Below, piece after piece: positions 52,139 through 62,500 of a DNA stretch of 64,000 nt. A program made the position numbers and the translations under genes. The stretch is from Deltaproteobacteria bacterium. Lineage in GTDB: Bacteria; Desulfobacterota; Desulfobacteria; Desulfobacterales; Desulfosarcinaceae. The stretch spans positions 62,001 to 126,000 of the forward strand of contig JAKALP010000016.1 of the NCBI GenBank assembly GCA_021824175.1, written 5' to 3'. Every line of letters starts with the position of its first letter. Within the stretch, counting starts at the first letter, position 1. Below the pieces are notes generated by a model. That model saw only the letters and a program-made list of their open reading frames with translations, was not told the origin of the DNA and did not search any database.

Positions 52139-52640
52139 ACTTGCCTTGTGTTTTTGGTATTTGGCGAAAGTGCCCCAGGAGCGCTTTGAGCCATAAAAGC
52201 ATCAATGCCAGGAAGACAACCAAACCCCCTATGAACCAGGAGTTCGCCAATTTCGCCGGCTGGCGGCCATTGGCGAGAACCACCTGCCAATGTGCATAGC
52301 ACAGGAATGACAGCAGCAAGACGCCGAACCAAAGCAGGCTGGTGCGCAGATGGCTCACCGTTTCCGCGCGCCGCTCAGGAGCCAGCCAGTAATCGCGGTT
52401 CGGCACGTTGATGCGCGCCTTGGGGTTACCCAAGACCAGCCAAGTAAGGGCGACCGCAACCACAGGCAAGCCGATGACGAAGGCCAGCATAAAGCCCACA
52501 TAGACCGTGTGCGGCATGAAGCCGTTGGCGAAACCCGAGCCGCCAAAATGCGAAGCAACCAGAGGCGGCAAGTCTTTGCTGGTGAGCCAGATAAACGCCC
52601 CCCCGCAACCCACAAAGAAGAAGAACGACCGGGGTTTCAT
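52125..52640 (-). CDS. DUF1648-like membrane protein
   Basis: 171 residues with four membrane helices (about 5-20, 45-70, 100-120, 133-155). The LPPLVASHFGGSG-ANG segment after the first helix matches the DUF1648 pattern. Function unknown. ATGA overlap with the upstream DUF2238 gene and overlap with the downstream GNAT gene show that the three are translationally coupled. Confidence 0.75.
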   Translation of the reverse strand: MKPRSFFFFVGCGGAFIWLTSKDLPPLVASHFGGSGFANGFMPHTVYVGFMLAFVIGLPVVAVALTWLVLGNPKARINVPNRDYWLAPERRAETVSHLRTSLLWFGVLLLSFLCYAHWQVVLANGRQPAKLANSWFIGGLVVFLALMLLWLKALLGHFRQIPKTQGKYGSS

Positions 52641-53362
52641 TTGGAGGCCTCTGCAAAATTCTTAGAAGCCTCGATCCTCTGCTGGACGGCTTGATTGTGA
52701 AGTTTCGAAAGCAAAATAAGCGCTGTAATTGAACCGATCAGGCACCAGAACATATCGGATTGGGTGTCCCAGATATAGCCTTGGGTCCCCAGAAAGGCTT
52801 CCGTATCCGTTGGATTGGAAAGGGAGGCCAGCCATTCGATGATTTCGTAGAGCGCCGAAAACGCCAGCGGCACGGCCACAGAAATGAAACCAAGCCACTT
52901 GCCAGGTTTTAATGGCGAAGTTCGCATCAAGATTTCACGCACATAGATCGCCGGGCCAAAGCCCTGCATGAAGTGCCCGATCTTATCATAGTTATTACGA
53001 GTCCAGCCGAACCACTCCTGCATCCAAAAACCCAAAGGCACTTTGGCGTAAGAGTAATGCCCACCCAGCATCAGTATCATGGAGTGGATAGCGATCAGCG
53101 TATAGGTGAGCCCGGTCAGCGGAAATCGCCTGTACGTAAAAAGCATGATCGGCAAAGCAATCATGACCGGGAACGTTTCAAGGACCCAGGTAAGGCGGGT
53201 GTCGTGCACTTCGATTCCGGACCAGGTCCAGAAAGCCAATACGATAGTCAGCAAAATGGCGTGATACATGGCGGATTTCATGAGATTGTTTCTGGCCTCA
53301 TCAGTTTTGCGTTTGCGTTGCATCGTGGCGCCGTTGCGCGAGACAAATTCCTCTTGACCCAT
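52637..53362 (-). CDS. DUF2238 (YjdF-like) membrane protein
   Basis: 241 residues with six or more membrane helices. Family marks are GGHYSYAKVPLG, NNYDKIGHFMQGFGPA and SALYEIIEWLAS plus the end GYIWDTQSDMFWCLIGS. No proven function; it is an inner-membrane protein. It starts 14 bases after the beta-helix lipoprotein gene, with GGGAG before the ATG, so the two may share a transcript. Confidence 0.88.
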   Translation of the reverse strand: MGQEEFVSRNGATMQRKRKTDEARNNLMKSAMYHAILLTIVLAFWTWSGIEVHDTRLTWVLETFPVMIALPIMLFTYRRFPLTGLTYTLIAIHSMILMLGGHYSYAKVPLGFWMQEWFGWTRNNYDKIGHFMQGFGPAIYVREILMRTSPLKPGKWLGFISVAVPLAFSALYEIIEWLASLSNPTDTEAFLGTQGYIWDTQSDMFWCLIGSITALILLSKLHNQAVQQRIEASKNFAEASK

Positions 53363-53376
53363 TACTTCTCCCAGTA

Positions 53377-55011
53377 TCAGCGCTGCACCGCGCCCGCATC
53401 GCAGTTGTTGGGCAGGCGGGTTTTGCCGCGTTGGTCGGTGGTTGGGCAGTCGGCGCCGATAGCGATGGCGCTGCCGGCGGCCGGCATCATGGTTTGGGTG
53501 GGGCCGCCGTTGTCAGTCAATGCCGCCAGTTTGGGATCGATGTAGAGCGTATCGGCCGGGCAGGTGCCGGACTTGGGATATTGGACATTCTTCGCTCCCA
53601 GGGTGGTTTGGCACGATGTGTTCACAAAAAGGGTGTTGTAGAAAGTAATGTCGGCTGAGGGCGTGCTTTGCACAAAGGTGGCGTTGCGCACGACGGCCGG
53701 CCCGCCGTTGTTGAGGTTCACGGTCAGGCCATTGGGCTGGTTGTCGTAAAAAGTACTATTCTGCATATCAAGAGAGCTCTCCGTGATCCAGAGCCCTCCG
53801 ATTCCACCAAGGATATACTTGCCGTAGATATCGACATTGCCGCGGTTGCCGCTAAAGAGGGTGTCACTGACAGATAAGTTGCACTGCATGATATAAGAGA
53901 CCCCACCGGCTTTGGCCGTATTGCTCTTGAAAGTACATTGGTCGATCTCTATGTCGCAGATATCCACTTTATTGGGCGTGCGGAAGAGCACGCCGCCGAT
54001 TTCATTGCAGCGGTTGTTCTGGAAAACGCTGCCGCAAATGGCGTACACTGCGCCCGCTTCGTTGTAGCCATCAAAGTAAATTGCGCCCCCCAGTCCGCCC
54101 GCGCCGCTTTGCCCCTGATTGGGGACACTGAAGTCGGGGCAGCTGGAATCACCACCATTCTGGCCGATTCCTTCGGCCGTATTGTCCTGAAAAACGCAGT
54201 TATATATCTCGGGATTGGCAAAGAGCATGCCGATGGCGCCGCCGTTAGCCGCGCGGTTACCTTGAAAGCGGCTGTTGACGATTACTACTCCCTTGGAACC
54301 TCTGATGTATAAAGCTCCGCCGCCCACATCCGGGCCAAGCAGCGCGGCCTGATTAAAGTTAAACTCGCAATCAATAACATGCAAGATGCCGTCGTTCATA
54401 TATAGGGCGCCGCCCGCGCCATCTTTATAGCCATAGGAGCAGTTGGGGTGGGCGGGGTCCTGGGGGTAGTACTGCCCCAGAGGAGCCATGCCGTTGATCA
54501 GCACCAAGCGTTGAAGGGTGACGGTGGTAGTATTGCCCACCCAACCAGGACCATCGAAGTAAAAATGGCGAGCGCGGCCGCTCGCATCCAGCGTCACCTT
54601 GCCGCCGCCGTCGATCACGGTATCGACATTATTGGGCAAGGTGATGGTCTGGGTGATGTTGATCGTTATCGGCGCTGAGCCGCAGTTAAATGTAATGATA
54701 CCGCCCTTGGCTGCCTTGGAGCGCAAATCTGCTTCGGTGCAACTGGCGGCTGAACCCGTACCCACTACCGCGGTTGGTGTGGAGACATCGACGAGGGTGA
54801 TCGGCATCACACAAGTAGTGTCGGTTGGCATTGGCAGCGGGAGCTGATGGGGAATTGGGGCTGGTGCCGGTGTTGGTATTGGCGCGGGTCCGGGAGAGGT
54901 GGAAGAAGTTGACGCTCCGTTTGATCCGGAACCGCCGCAGCCGCAAATTGCCAAACTCAATGCCACAATTCCAAATACTACCCACCAGAACAATCTCTTC
55001 TCAAGATGCAT
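53377..55011 (-). CDS. Surface lipoprotein with right-handed beta-helix and choice-of-anchor Q-type end
   Basis: 544 residues. A lipoprotein signal (hydrophobic FGIVALSLAI then CGCGG) is followed by a Ser/Thr- and Pro-rich spacer, then a beta-helix of parallel right-handed coils (repeats such as DCEFNFNQAA, NSRFQGNRAANGGAI, NCVFQDNTAEG and QCTFKSNTAKAGG). The C-terminal part (DPKLAALTDNGGPTQTMMP, TDQRGKTRLPNNCDAGAVQ) matches choice-of-anchor Q proteins. It is probably an outer-membrane-attached adhesin or polysaccharide-binding protein. GGAGG six bases before ATG 55011 fixes the start; the open frame to 55149 runs through repeats. Confidence 0.88.
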   Translation of the reverse strand: MHLEKRLFWWVVFGIVALSLAICGCGGSGSNGASTSSTSPGPAPIPTPAPAPIPHQLPLPMPTDTTCVMPITLVDVSTPTAVVGTGSAASCTEADLRSKAAKGGIITFNCGSAPITINITQTITLPNNVDTVIDGGGKVTLDASGRARHFYFDGPGWVGNTTTVTLQRLVLINGMAPLGQYYPQDPAHPNCSYGYKDGAGGALYMNDGILHVIDCEFNFNQAALLGPDVGGGALYIRGSKGVVIVNSRFQGNRAANGGAIGMLFANPEIYNCVFQDNTAEGIGQNGGDSSCPDFSVPNQGQSGAGGLGGAIYFDGYNEAGAVYAICGSVFQNNRCNEIGGVLFRTPNKVDICDIEIDQCTFKSNTAKAGGVSYIMQCNLSVSDTLFSGNRGNVDIYGKYILGGIGGLWITESSLDMQNSTFYDNQPNGLTVNLNNGGPAVVRNATFVQSTPSADITFYNTLFVNTSCQTTLGAKNVQYPKSGTCPADTLYIDPKLAALTDNGGPTQTMMPAAGSAIAIGADCPTTDQRGKTRLPNNCDAGAVQR

Positions 55012-55045
55012 ATTCGTCCTCCAAGGCAGACCGAAGTACTCATGA

Positions 55046-55120
55046 TTATTGCTATCCGTGCCATCCGTATGATCCGTGGTGAATAATTGACCACGGATAG
55101 CACGGATGCCACGAATAATT
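55046..55120. repeat. ATCCGTGG inverted repeat
   Basis: TATCCGTGCCATCCG units with period about 8 face their reverse complement (CCACGGATAGCACGGATG) across a short loop. This ACCACGGAT-type palindrome recurs in many environmental bacterial genomes (recollection). It is the upstream region of the beta-helix lipoprotein. Confidence 0.6.
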
Positions 55121-55164
55121 GCAAAGCCATCTTGCTTGGGACGCATCACACCACCTTTTTACAG

Positions 55165-55245
55165 CTGACGCGATGCGCACAGCGCATCCTACCATGGATT
55201 CACGTAGGGTGCATTTTATGCACCATAAGATGGTGCGCGAAGCCC
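55165..55245. repeat. GTAGGGTGC element, second copy
   Basis: GCGCATCCTACC is followed by CGTAGGGTGCATTTTATGCACC and GGTGCGCGAAGCCCACC. These are variants of the GGTAGGGTGC element seen at 38.02 kb, arranged as small hairpins between the two lipoprotein genes. Confidence 0.5.
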
Positions 55246-55307
55246 ACCTCCATTATTGAAATATCCCACTATACTCTGAGTTATCTATGCCGACTTCTAC
55301 CTTCTAC

Positions 55308-57074
55308 CTACTCATTGGGCGCGCCCATGCGTAAAGGCCCGCCCCGGGAGGTGGCCCAGAGCAGGCAATTGTCGGCTGAGCCGGGCACGGTGAAGATGTC
55401 CAGGCCGTGGTCAAAGGTTTGCACCAGGATTTCCAGTTGGCCGTCGCCGTCTAAGTCCGCGATGGTGGGCGCGGCCGGCGCGCCGTTGCCATTGCCGTCA
55501 TAACCGGGGTTGGGCAGGGGCTCGTCGTACAGCTTTTGGCCGTCGGCCGCCAGAATGATCAGGCGGCCGGAATCCTTAACATTGGGATCGCCATAGGTAG
55601 TAAAGATGATTTCGGGCGAGCCGTCTTGGTTAAGATCGGCGATGGCCGGTTCCGAGGCGTACATGATGGTTTTGCCGTTGCGGTAGTCATAGGACCACAA
55701 GGGCTGAGTCGGGCCGTCAAAAGCGTACATGTGACCGTCATTGAGGGAGGCTATGATCTTCGGGCACGTATTGCCTTGGATATTCACCGTGGCGGCCGCC
55801 GGTACGCCGCCAGGCGGATAGTCGCCATTCACATGGATGGGCGCACCACCGCGCGGCAGGTTCTCCCAGCCGGCCAGGCGTATGGCGCTGCGGCTGCCGT
55901 CACCGTAAGCCCCTTCCAGCACCATGACGGCATAGGCTTGGGTTACATACGGATCGCCGGATTCCACATTGGGCACGCCGACGACTTCATTGTGGCCGTC
56001 GCCATTCAGATCCACTACATTGGGCGGGGAAGCGGTCCATTGGAGCCACTCCTGGCCGTTGGCGGGATCAGGTTTGTCAATGATATGCCGGTTTAAATAA
56101 TCTCGTTCCAATGTTGGGTCAAACCAGCGCTCAAACTGGCCCCAGGTCAGGCGTCGGCCCAGATAAGGACTCAGCGGGTTTGTGAAGTAGGAAGAAGCAT
56201 TGATGGCCACGCCCGTATGTTTAAAGGCTTGGATCGAGTGATCGTCGTAAGTCACGATGATCTCCAGGTCCGGGTCGTCGTCGATGTTGCCGATGCCGAC
56301 ATTGAGGCCATAACAGCCAAACCCGTGTTGGCCCGCGCCGTTGCGGTCGGCGTCCCCGCCTTCGCCGGTGAGGTTGTTGTAGCGCGGCCAGGCCGGGAAG
56401 CTCTGGCCGGCCGGCCGGTAATCCTCGCCTTTGGAGTTGTAGACAAACACCTGGGCTCCGCCGTGGGCCTCGTCTTCCTGCTGGGTAGTGGTGGCCACGA
56501 TTTCGATATTACCGTCACCATCCAGGTCCGCGGCAGCCAACCCGCGCACTTCCGGCACAAATCCGGGCGCGCTGGTATCTCTGGGCTGGGTCCAGCCGGG
56601 TTTGGGTTGCAGGCGGCCATTGCGCCATTCAAAAGCGTAAACGTAACGCCCCCGGCCGCAGACCACGTCCATTATGCCGTCGCCTTCGAGGTCCGTGACC
56701 ACGTGGGGGGCGTAGACGCGGTCGTCGTTGCCGTTTTCACGAAACAATAGCTTGCCCTGGTCGTCAAATACGAAGAGATCATAATAGGCCGCGATCAGCT
56801 CTTTGTGGCCATCACGGTTCAGGTCCGCCACCAGCGGAGACGCAAACCAGCCGGTCTGGCCGTCCAGGTTGCGGACGAATTGTGGCCTCTGCACGTCGCC
56901 GCTGCTGTTTCCCGCGTTGCAGACCGGATTGGTCAAGCCGCCCGTGGCGCTGCCGCCCCCAGGGTTGGAGTTGTTGCCGTTTGCAGAAGGGAGATTTACT
57001 TTGCCCCCGCCGCCGCACCCCAGGATCAATGCCATTATCAATCCGCCGCCGAATAGGATTGTTTTCAGATTCAT
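55308..57074 (-). CDS. Lipoprotein with FG-GAP/VCBS-type calcium-loop repeats
   Basis: 588 residues. A lipoprotein signal ending LILGCGGGG is followed by a Gly/Asn/Ser-rich spacer and a seven-bladed propeller-like region with repeated calcium loops DLNRDGHKE, DLEGDGIMD, DLDGDGNIE, DLNGDGHNE, DLNQDGSPE and DLDGDGQLE. Such proteins bind glycans or partners at the outer surface. GAGG six bases before ATG 57074 supports the start. It lies behind the beta-helix lipoprotein and could be a secreted surface set with it, although separated by repeat elements. Confidence 0.88.
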   Translation of the reverse strand: MNLKTILFGGGLIMALILGCGGGGKVNLPSANGNNSNPGGGSATGGLTNPVCNAGNSSGDVQRPQFVRNLDGQTGWFASPLVADLNRDGHKELIAAYYDLFVFDDQGKLLFRENGNDDRVYAPHVVTDLEGDGIMDVVCGRGRYVYAFEWRNGRLQPKPGWTQPRDTSAPGFVPEVRGLAAADLDGDGNIEIVATTTQQEDEAHGGAQVFVYNSKGEDYRPAGQSFPAWPRYNNLTGEGGDADRNGAGQHGFGCYGLNVGIGNIDDDPDLEIIVTYDDHSIQAFKHTGVAINASSYFTNPLSPYLGRRLTWGQFERWFDPTLERDYLNRHIIDKPDPANGQEWLQWTASPPNVVDLNGDGHNEVVGVPNVESGDPYVTQAYAVMVLEGAYGDGSRSAIRLAGWENLPRGGAPIHVNGDYPPGGVPAAATVNIQGNTCPKIIASLNDGHMYAFDGPTQPLWSYDYRNGKTIMYASEPAIADLNQDGSPEIIFTTYGDPNVKDSGRLIILAADGQKLYDEPLPNPGYDGNGNGAPAAPTIADLDGDGQLEILVQTFDHGLDIFTVPGSADNCLLWATSRGGPLRMGAPNE

Positions 57075-57355
57075 CTTTTACCTCGATCATTAAGCGATGG
57101 GCTCAAAATTCGTTTGTACCCGGTTGTAAGTTTAGGTTTCCCGGCTTGCCTCAATTGCACGATTGCAATGGGCATGCCCATGGATGAAGGCGCATAACTT
57201 ATTGAGATGGCATGTTTTGCGAATAGCAACGCCCAAACACCCGAACACTGCCGGCCCCATTTGTGCACCTTCTCATCCAATGGAAACGCTATTTCGTTCC
57301 CATCCCACACTCCTTATGGTAAGGCATGCGGCAACTCCAATACAGGAATCCAAGC

Positions 57356-57976
57356 ATGACCTCAACCCTGATCCATTTAATTCGTCACGGCGAAGTGCAC
57401 AATCCCCAAAAGATTCTCTACGGCCGACTGCCCCGCTTCGGCCTCAGCGCCAATGGCCGGCGGCAAGCCCAGGAGACAGCGACCCATTTAAGTCGCCAGC
57501 CGCTGGCCGCGATCTTCTCCAGCCCTTTGCTGCGGGCGCGTCAAACTGCGGCGGCGATTTTGGCTTTTCATCCCAGAATCAAACTGCGCATCACCCAAGC
57601 GCTCAATGAGGTCCATACGGTCTATGAAGGGGTGCCCGGCGAGCAGCTGGACCGCAAACGGGGAGACATTTACACGGGTATACCCCCCGAGTTTGAGCAG
57701 CCCGAAGATATCTTCCGGCGCGTACATGCGTTTTTCCAGCGCGCGCGCCGCCGGTTTGAAGGAAAGCAAATCGCGGCCGTCTCCCACGGCGATGTGATTG
57801 TCTTCACGGTGCTGTGGGCCAAAAGTTGGGAGTTGACGCCGTTGAACAAAACCCGCCTGCGCCAAGCCGGCTATGCCGCCGGCTATCCGGCCCACGCCTC
57901 GGTGACCACCTTGATCTTTACTACCACGGATGAAGAAGAACGGCCGGAAGTAGAATATCTTCAGCCGTGGAAGTAA
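57356..57976 (+). CDS. Histidine phosphatase family protein
   Basis: 206-residue phosphoglycerate-mutase-like phosphatase. The catalytic His is in LIRHGEVHNP near the start, with SSPLLRARQT (about 55-65) and the second active-site His in VSHGDV (about 140-147). This is the phosphatase branch (SixA/CobC/GpmB-like); substrate unknown. A weak CAGGA site precedes ATG 57356. It converges with the DUF4143 ATPase gene. Confidence 0.88.
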   Translation: MTSTLIHLIRHGEVHNPQKILYGRLPRFGLSANGRRQAQETATHLSRQPLAAIFSSPLLRARQTAAAILAFHPRIKLRITQALNEVHTVYEGVPGEQLDRKRGDIYTGIPPEFEQPEDIFRRVHAFFQRARRRFEGKQIAAVSHGDVIVFTVLWAKSWELTPLNKTRLRQAGYAAGYPAHASVTTLIFTTTDEEERPEVEYLQPWK

Positions 57977-57985
57977 TGACCGTAT

Positions 57986-59137
57986 TTACAATTGCCACTC
58001 ATTATCCCAAAGCCGCCGCAGGAATTCCGAATAGGGCATGATCCAGATGCCATCTTCGGTGCGCCGGGTCAATGGGTCCAGGCTGACCGCAATCAGGTGT
58101 TGGACTTTGGGATATTCTTCCCGGAATTGGCGCAAGCCCTTAAGATCCTTGGCCGTAATTTTCTCCTTGCCTTTGCTTTCGATGGCGACCTGAGCTGGTC
58201 CAAGGATGAAATCCACCTCGACGCCGGTGGTCAGGCGCCAGTAGCAAATATCATAAAACCGTTGGCAATAGCGGCTGTGCACGGATATCTCATGAAACAA
58301 CCAGTTTTCAAAGGCGTTGCCGCACAGCTCGGAGCCTGGACTGACCCAGCCCCGGCGCGCCAAATGGTTTACTACCCCGATATCCCGGAAGTAGAATTTG
58401 GGGGCATGCAGCGTGCGCCGTTTGGGTTTGGCGGTAAAGGCCGGCAAAAAGGCGCCCAGCAAGGTATCCACCAGGATCTGGTAGTGATCCCGCACCGTGG
58501 AGGCGGCCACGCCGCATTCGCGGGCGATATTGGAGAGATTGACAATGCCGGTATCGCCGATGGCCGCCATGCGCAAAAACTCGGAAAAGTGCGGCAAGCG
58601 GCGCACCAAGCCCTCCTGAAATACTTCCTCGCGCAGATAGTCTTCGACATAGCTCCGGATGGCCAGGGCGGGCTGATCGTGATCGTAATGGCTCGGCAAG
58701 GGACCGTGATTGAGCATGCGCTCCAAATCAAAGGTTGGGCCCAATTCCGCCGCCGTCAGGCCGAACAACTCATGCCGCAAAGCCCTTCCGCCCAGCAGAT
58801 TCGCGTGCCCCCGGCGCACCTTGCGCGCGTTGGAGCCGCACAGGATGAAGACCCGCTGTTGCTCCTGGATCAGGAAGTGGACCTCATCCAGCAGCGCGGG
58901 CGCTTTTTGAATCTCATCGATGATCACGATCTGTGAAGCAGGCAAAGGCAAGACCACTTCCCGCAAGAGCGCGGGGCGCTGAAGGTAGCGCATCAATACA
59001 TCGGTCTGCAGCAGATCGATGCGCAAAGCTTCAGGATAGCGCTCTTTGAGCAGGGTGGTTTTGCCGGTTTGACGCGGCCCCCAGAGAAAAAAGCTTTGGT
59101 TGGGGTGGGGCGGGAGCTCAAGCAGGCGTGAATACAT
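57986..59137 (-). CDS. AAA ATPase with DUF4143 (second copy)
   Basis: 383 residues. Walker A is GPRQTGKTT (about 20-28), Walker B is IVIIDEIQ, the sensor region is ILCGSN, and the C-terminal DUF4143 half has YVEDYLREEVFQEG, FYFRDIGVVNHLARRG and a likely PD-(D/E)xK-like core (GVEVDFI, AIESKGKEK). Same family as 32319-33494 but only distantly similar. Function unknown. It precedes the effector locus on the opposite strand. Confidence 0.88.
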   Translation of the reverse strand: MYSRLLELPPHPNQSFFLWGPRQTGKTTLLKERYPEALRIDLLQTDVLMRYLQRPALLREVVLPLPASQIVIIDEIQKAPALLDEVHFLIQEQQRVFILCGSNARKVRRGHANLLGGRALRHELFGLTAAELGPTFDLERMLNHGPLPSHYDHDQPALAIRSYVEDYLREEVFQEGLVRRLPHFSEFLRMAAIGDTGIVNLSNIARECGVAASTVRDHYQILVDTLLGAFLPAFTAKPKRRTLHAPKFYFRDIGVVNHLARRGWVSPGSELCGNAFENWLFHEISVHSRYCQRFYDICYWRLTTGVEVDFILGPAQVAIESKGKEKITAKDLKGLRQFREEYPKVQHLIAVSLDPLTRRTEDGIWIMPYSEFLRRLWDNEWQL

Positions 59138-59445
59138 GGTGCGCCTCCGCTAATATTCATGAAAATCGATGGTGCTAAGCTAAAATTTCATAAAATGCGG
59201 GGTGCTTCAAGCCAAAATCCACGGTATTATTTGCATTGACATTACCAATCGGTTTTGACATTTTTTCCGCCAAACGGCCTATCGGGCAACGGCACCCGAA
59301 ACAATTCCCACCAGTTCGATAGCGCCAATTTGAGTAAGCCATAAATACAAAAAACTTTTTAAGACCAGGTGCTGCTTCGGGCGAGGGGCATCCCTTTGCT
59401 GGGGCAAACCATCGGTTGGTTAAAATTGTTTTGGGGCGTTGCTTG

Positions 59446-59498
59446 CAAGCCATCTCAAAAAAGGATTTTGGGCCAAAAGGCTTTTTTGAGATGGCTTG
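59446..59498 (+). promoter_or_regulatory. 18-base perfect hairpin 27 bases before the effector gene
   Basis: Arms CAAGCCATCTCAAAAAAG (59446-59463) and CTTTTTTGAGATGGCTTG (59481-59498) match perfectly, with a 17-base loop. No U-run follows the stem. The rest of the 59138-59525 gap shows no gene; it carries AT-rich stretches that could contain the promoter. Confidence 0.55.
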
Positions 59499-59525
59499 TA
59501 CTAATCGGGCAGAATCAATTTCATA

Positions 59526-62500
59526 ATGGAACACACCGTCCCCACCCAAACCCATGACTACACATTCGAGGTCGTACGCGCCTGCGGGCCACCGGACGCC
59601 GAGCGTTTCAGCACGCCCTCCTCGGCGCGCGAAATACTCGAAGAAGTCAACAACGCCCCCGCGGGCCATGACTTCTTGAAGCAATTGCTTTGGACGATGA
59701 ATTACAACAGTATTGTTGGATCTGCCGAGCTTCTGGAAAAGCTCTCCACGGCCCTTTACGAGCGCAAGCTGGCGGTCATCAGGGCTCCACGCAACGGTAA
59801 AGAAGAAAAAGGGGCCTTTCTTTGCTTCAAGCCCGCCGACGAGGCACCGGCACCGGCTCATAGTTTTTGGACGGACGGCTCCCGGCCCATGAAGTCGTGG
59901 CAGGATTATGCGAAGCAAAAGCTCCGGCAAGCACCGAGCAATGACACGCGCCACAAACTGGCTTTGGAGATCGGCGGCACCGGCGCGTTCAAGCCCCTGG
60001 GACAATTAAAAGCCGTCGCATCAGGCGGCGCCGTCGGCCGCATCGATCTGTGCAACGGCCCGGCCGACGATCACCGCCGCGTGCTCTCTTTCCAGGTGCC
60101 CAAGCCCGATCAATACCAACTCTTTCTGAAAATCGACGGCTTTGACGGCTGCCAGGAGATTCCCCTGCTGGTCCGCCAAAAGAGCGCCACCTGCCCCATG
60201 CCCTCCCAAAAGGAGCAATGGGAAACAGTTCTGATCCCTATTGTGCCCCGCTGCTACACCAGCGTCTCCCTGCTGCGGAGCAAAGACAACGCCGATTATC
60301 CCCGGCCCGGCTGGATCTACATCTATATTGACGGCTTTCTGTGGCGCGAATTGCAGGTGAAAGAAAAGGGGTTCTTCTCCGACGTCAACCTGGAGAAAAT
60401 GAAGGGCCAGGATGAGCGCGACGCCACCGGCAAACCCGACACGGTGATTGTACTTCCCTTTCAGGTCAACGGCGTCAAACCCCGAATCGAAATTTGCTTC
60501 TCCGAAATCCAGTGGTCCTGGGCTCAAGTTCAAGCCCTGGGCGGCCTGGACCCAGCGGACAGCCGTAATCAAAAAGGGGCCAAGACAGAACCGTGCAGCG
60601 ACAAAGCTAAGGCCGCCGAGCTGCGCCAAAAGCGCCTGCAACCCGTCCAGTTGGATGACTACCCCAACTTCAACCAACCCACTGGACCCATCGGCAGTGC
60701 CGATCAAAAAGGCGAAGAAGGCGAGCGCCGGTCCGATCTTGCATCCTTTCGCGGCACCAACCTGCCGGTTTTCTACCTGCACGACGCATTGGGTATCGCC
60801 GAATCCTTAGTGGGCCAATACCACGAAGCCTTGATCCAATTGCGCGATATTGTCGCCGGACTGTCCGGCCTTAAAAATGTTAAGAACCTCGATTCAGCCA
60901 TGGCCTCGGCCTCCAATCAGGAAAAGGCAGCCTATTTCCGCAGCGCGGTGTTGGCTTACCGGCTTTTTTTCGACACCCAGCCCACATCGGCCAAAGGAGG
61001 TCCGCCCCGTGTCATCGCCAATTGCAAGCGCCACATGGATCAAAATCTTCTGGAAAATACGCTTCAAATCCAAAAACGCCGCGAACTGCGTCGGGATATG
61101 CGCTTTGCCAAATTGCTGCTGGCCCAATGGTTGGACGACAAGGTGCAAGACCAACTCGTCACAGCCAAACATGCGAACTTTGTTTCCGTCAACGCCATGC
61201 TCAGCGATTACGCCAATCTCAACGGTGAAGGCTACGGCTTGCTCTGGCACAAAGCGGCTGGCCTGTTTGCCTATCTCAACCACGAGCCCAGCCATGAAGA
61301 TGTGGGCATGGAACTCTCCCAGCAGGTGCGCGAAGAAGTATTTCAAAAAGGCGATCCGGGCTGCGCCTACCTGAATCGGCTGTTGACTCCCGATCATCCC
61401 CTGCACGCTTTGCTGATGCCCACCCAGGAGCAAGTGGATGAATTTTCCGAGAAATACTCCTCGCCAACCCCCGAACCGGCTGATGGCCAGGGCAAGTTCC
61501 GGCCCGGCGCCTTTGCCGCGCTGATCCAGTCCAAAACCCAGAGCAATGACAAGTCCGCCCTGGGACTTTTAAAAATCAACAAACAACTTGCTGACGACCT
61601 GCTCTTTATCTTCACCCGCCAGTTTGCCAAGGCCCAGCAAGAGCAAAGTCTAAAATCGGTCAGTTGCCTGGTGCGACTGGCCAAGGCCACGGCTGCTCCG
61701 CATCTGGACGGATTGCGCATCTTCCCGGCCGGCAGTACCATTGACCTGGACGGACAAGACTACGTTATCTTCGGCGCGGGCGAGGCCCGCTTGCAAGCCT
61801 TGAACCGCGCCCTGTTTCTGAAAGAGCGGCCCGGCAGTACTTCCCCAGGCGCAATTCCTTTGCGCGACGCCGATGCCGCCAATCCCATTGCAACCATCGC
61901 CGAACAAGGCAAGGGCCGGGTACGCTTCACCAGCGAGACCGCGGCCATATGCCGTTCCCAATGGCGCACCCTCTTTGCCCAGGAAACGGCCGCCGGTCAA
62001 GGGGGCTACAAAGCGCGCACCGATCTGCTGGTCACCTCAGCCGCCAACGAATACGGCGTCAAATACTACAACGCCGACAAACCCTTTGGCGGCCGCGGTT
62101 ATGTCAAAGGCGTCAAGGCCGCCATGCCGCCGATCATCGCTATTTTGGAGGCGATAAATTTTGGGAGGGCGTGTGTTGCTTTTGTGGGGCAATTTTCGAC
62201 AAGATCTTTTGATTTCAAGAAAACTGGATATTTAGCAACCTCTTTATTTGCTATGCCTTACTATCTTTTTGATGGTGCTGTGGCTTTAGCAGGGGAAGAG
62301 GCTGTAAAGCAGGGTCTTGGCCATTCAGGAAAAATTCTATTTGAAACAACGGTAACCTTTATGAAATCTAAGGTTACCATATTCAAGGCCTGGAGTGCTG
62401 GTGTCACTGGTATCACAGGCTTGTGGTGTCTCTACGACATGGCCGGCAAAATCCACCAAGAAGATTACGATTCTGCCGCGTGTTACGGCGTGGCAGCCGC

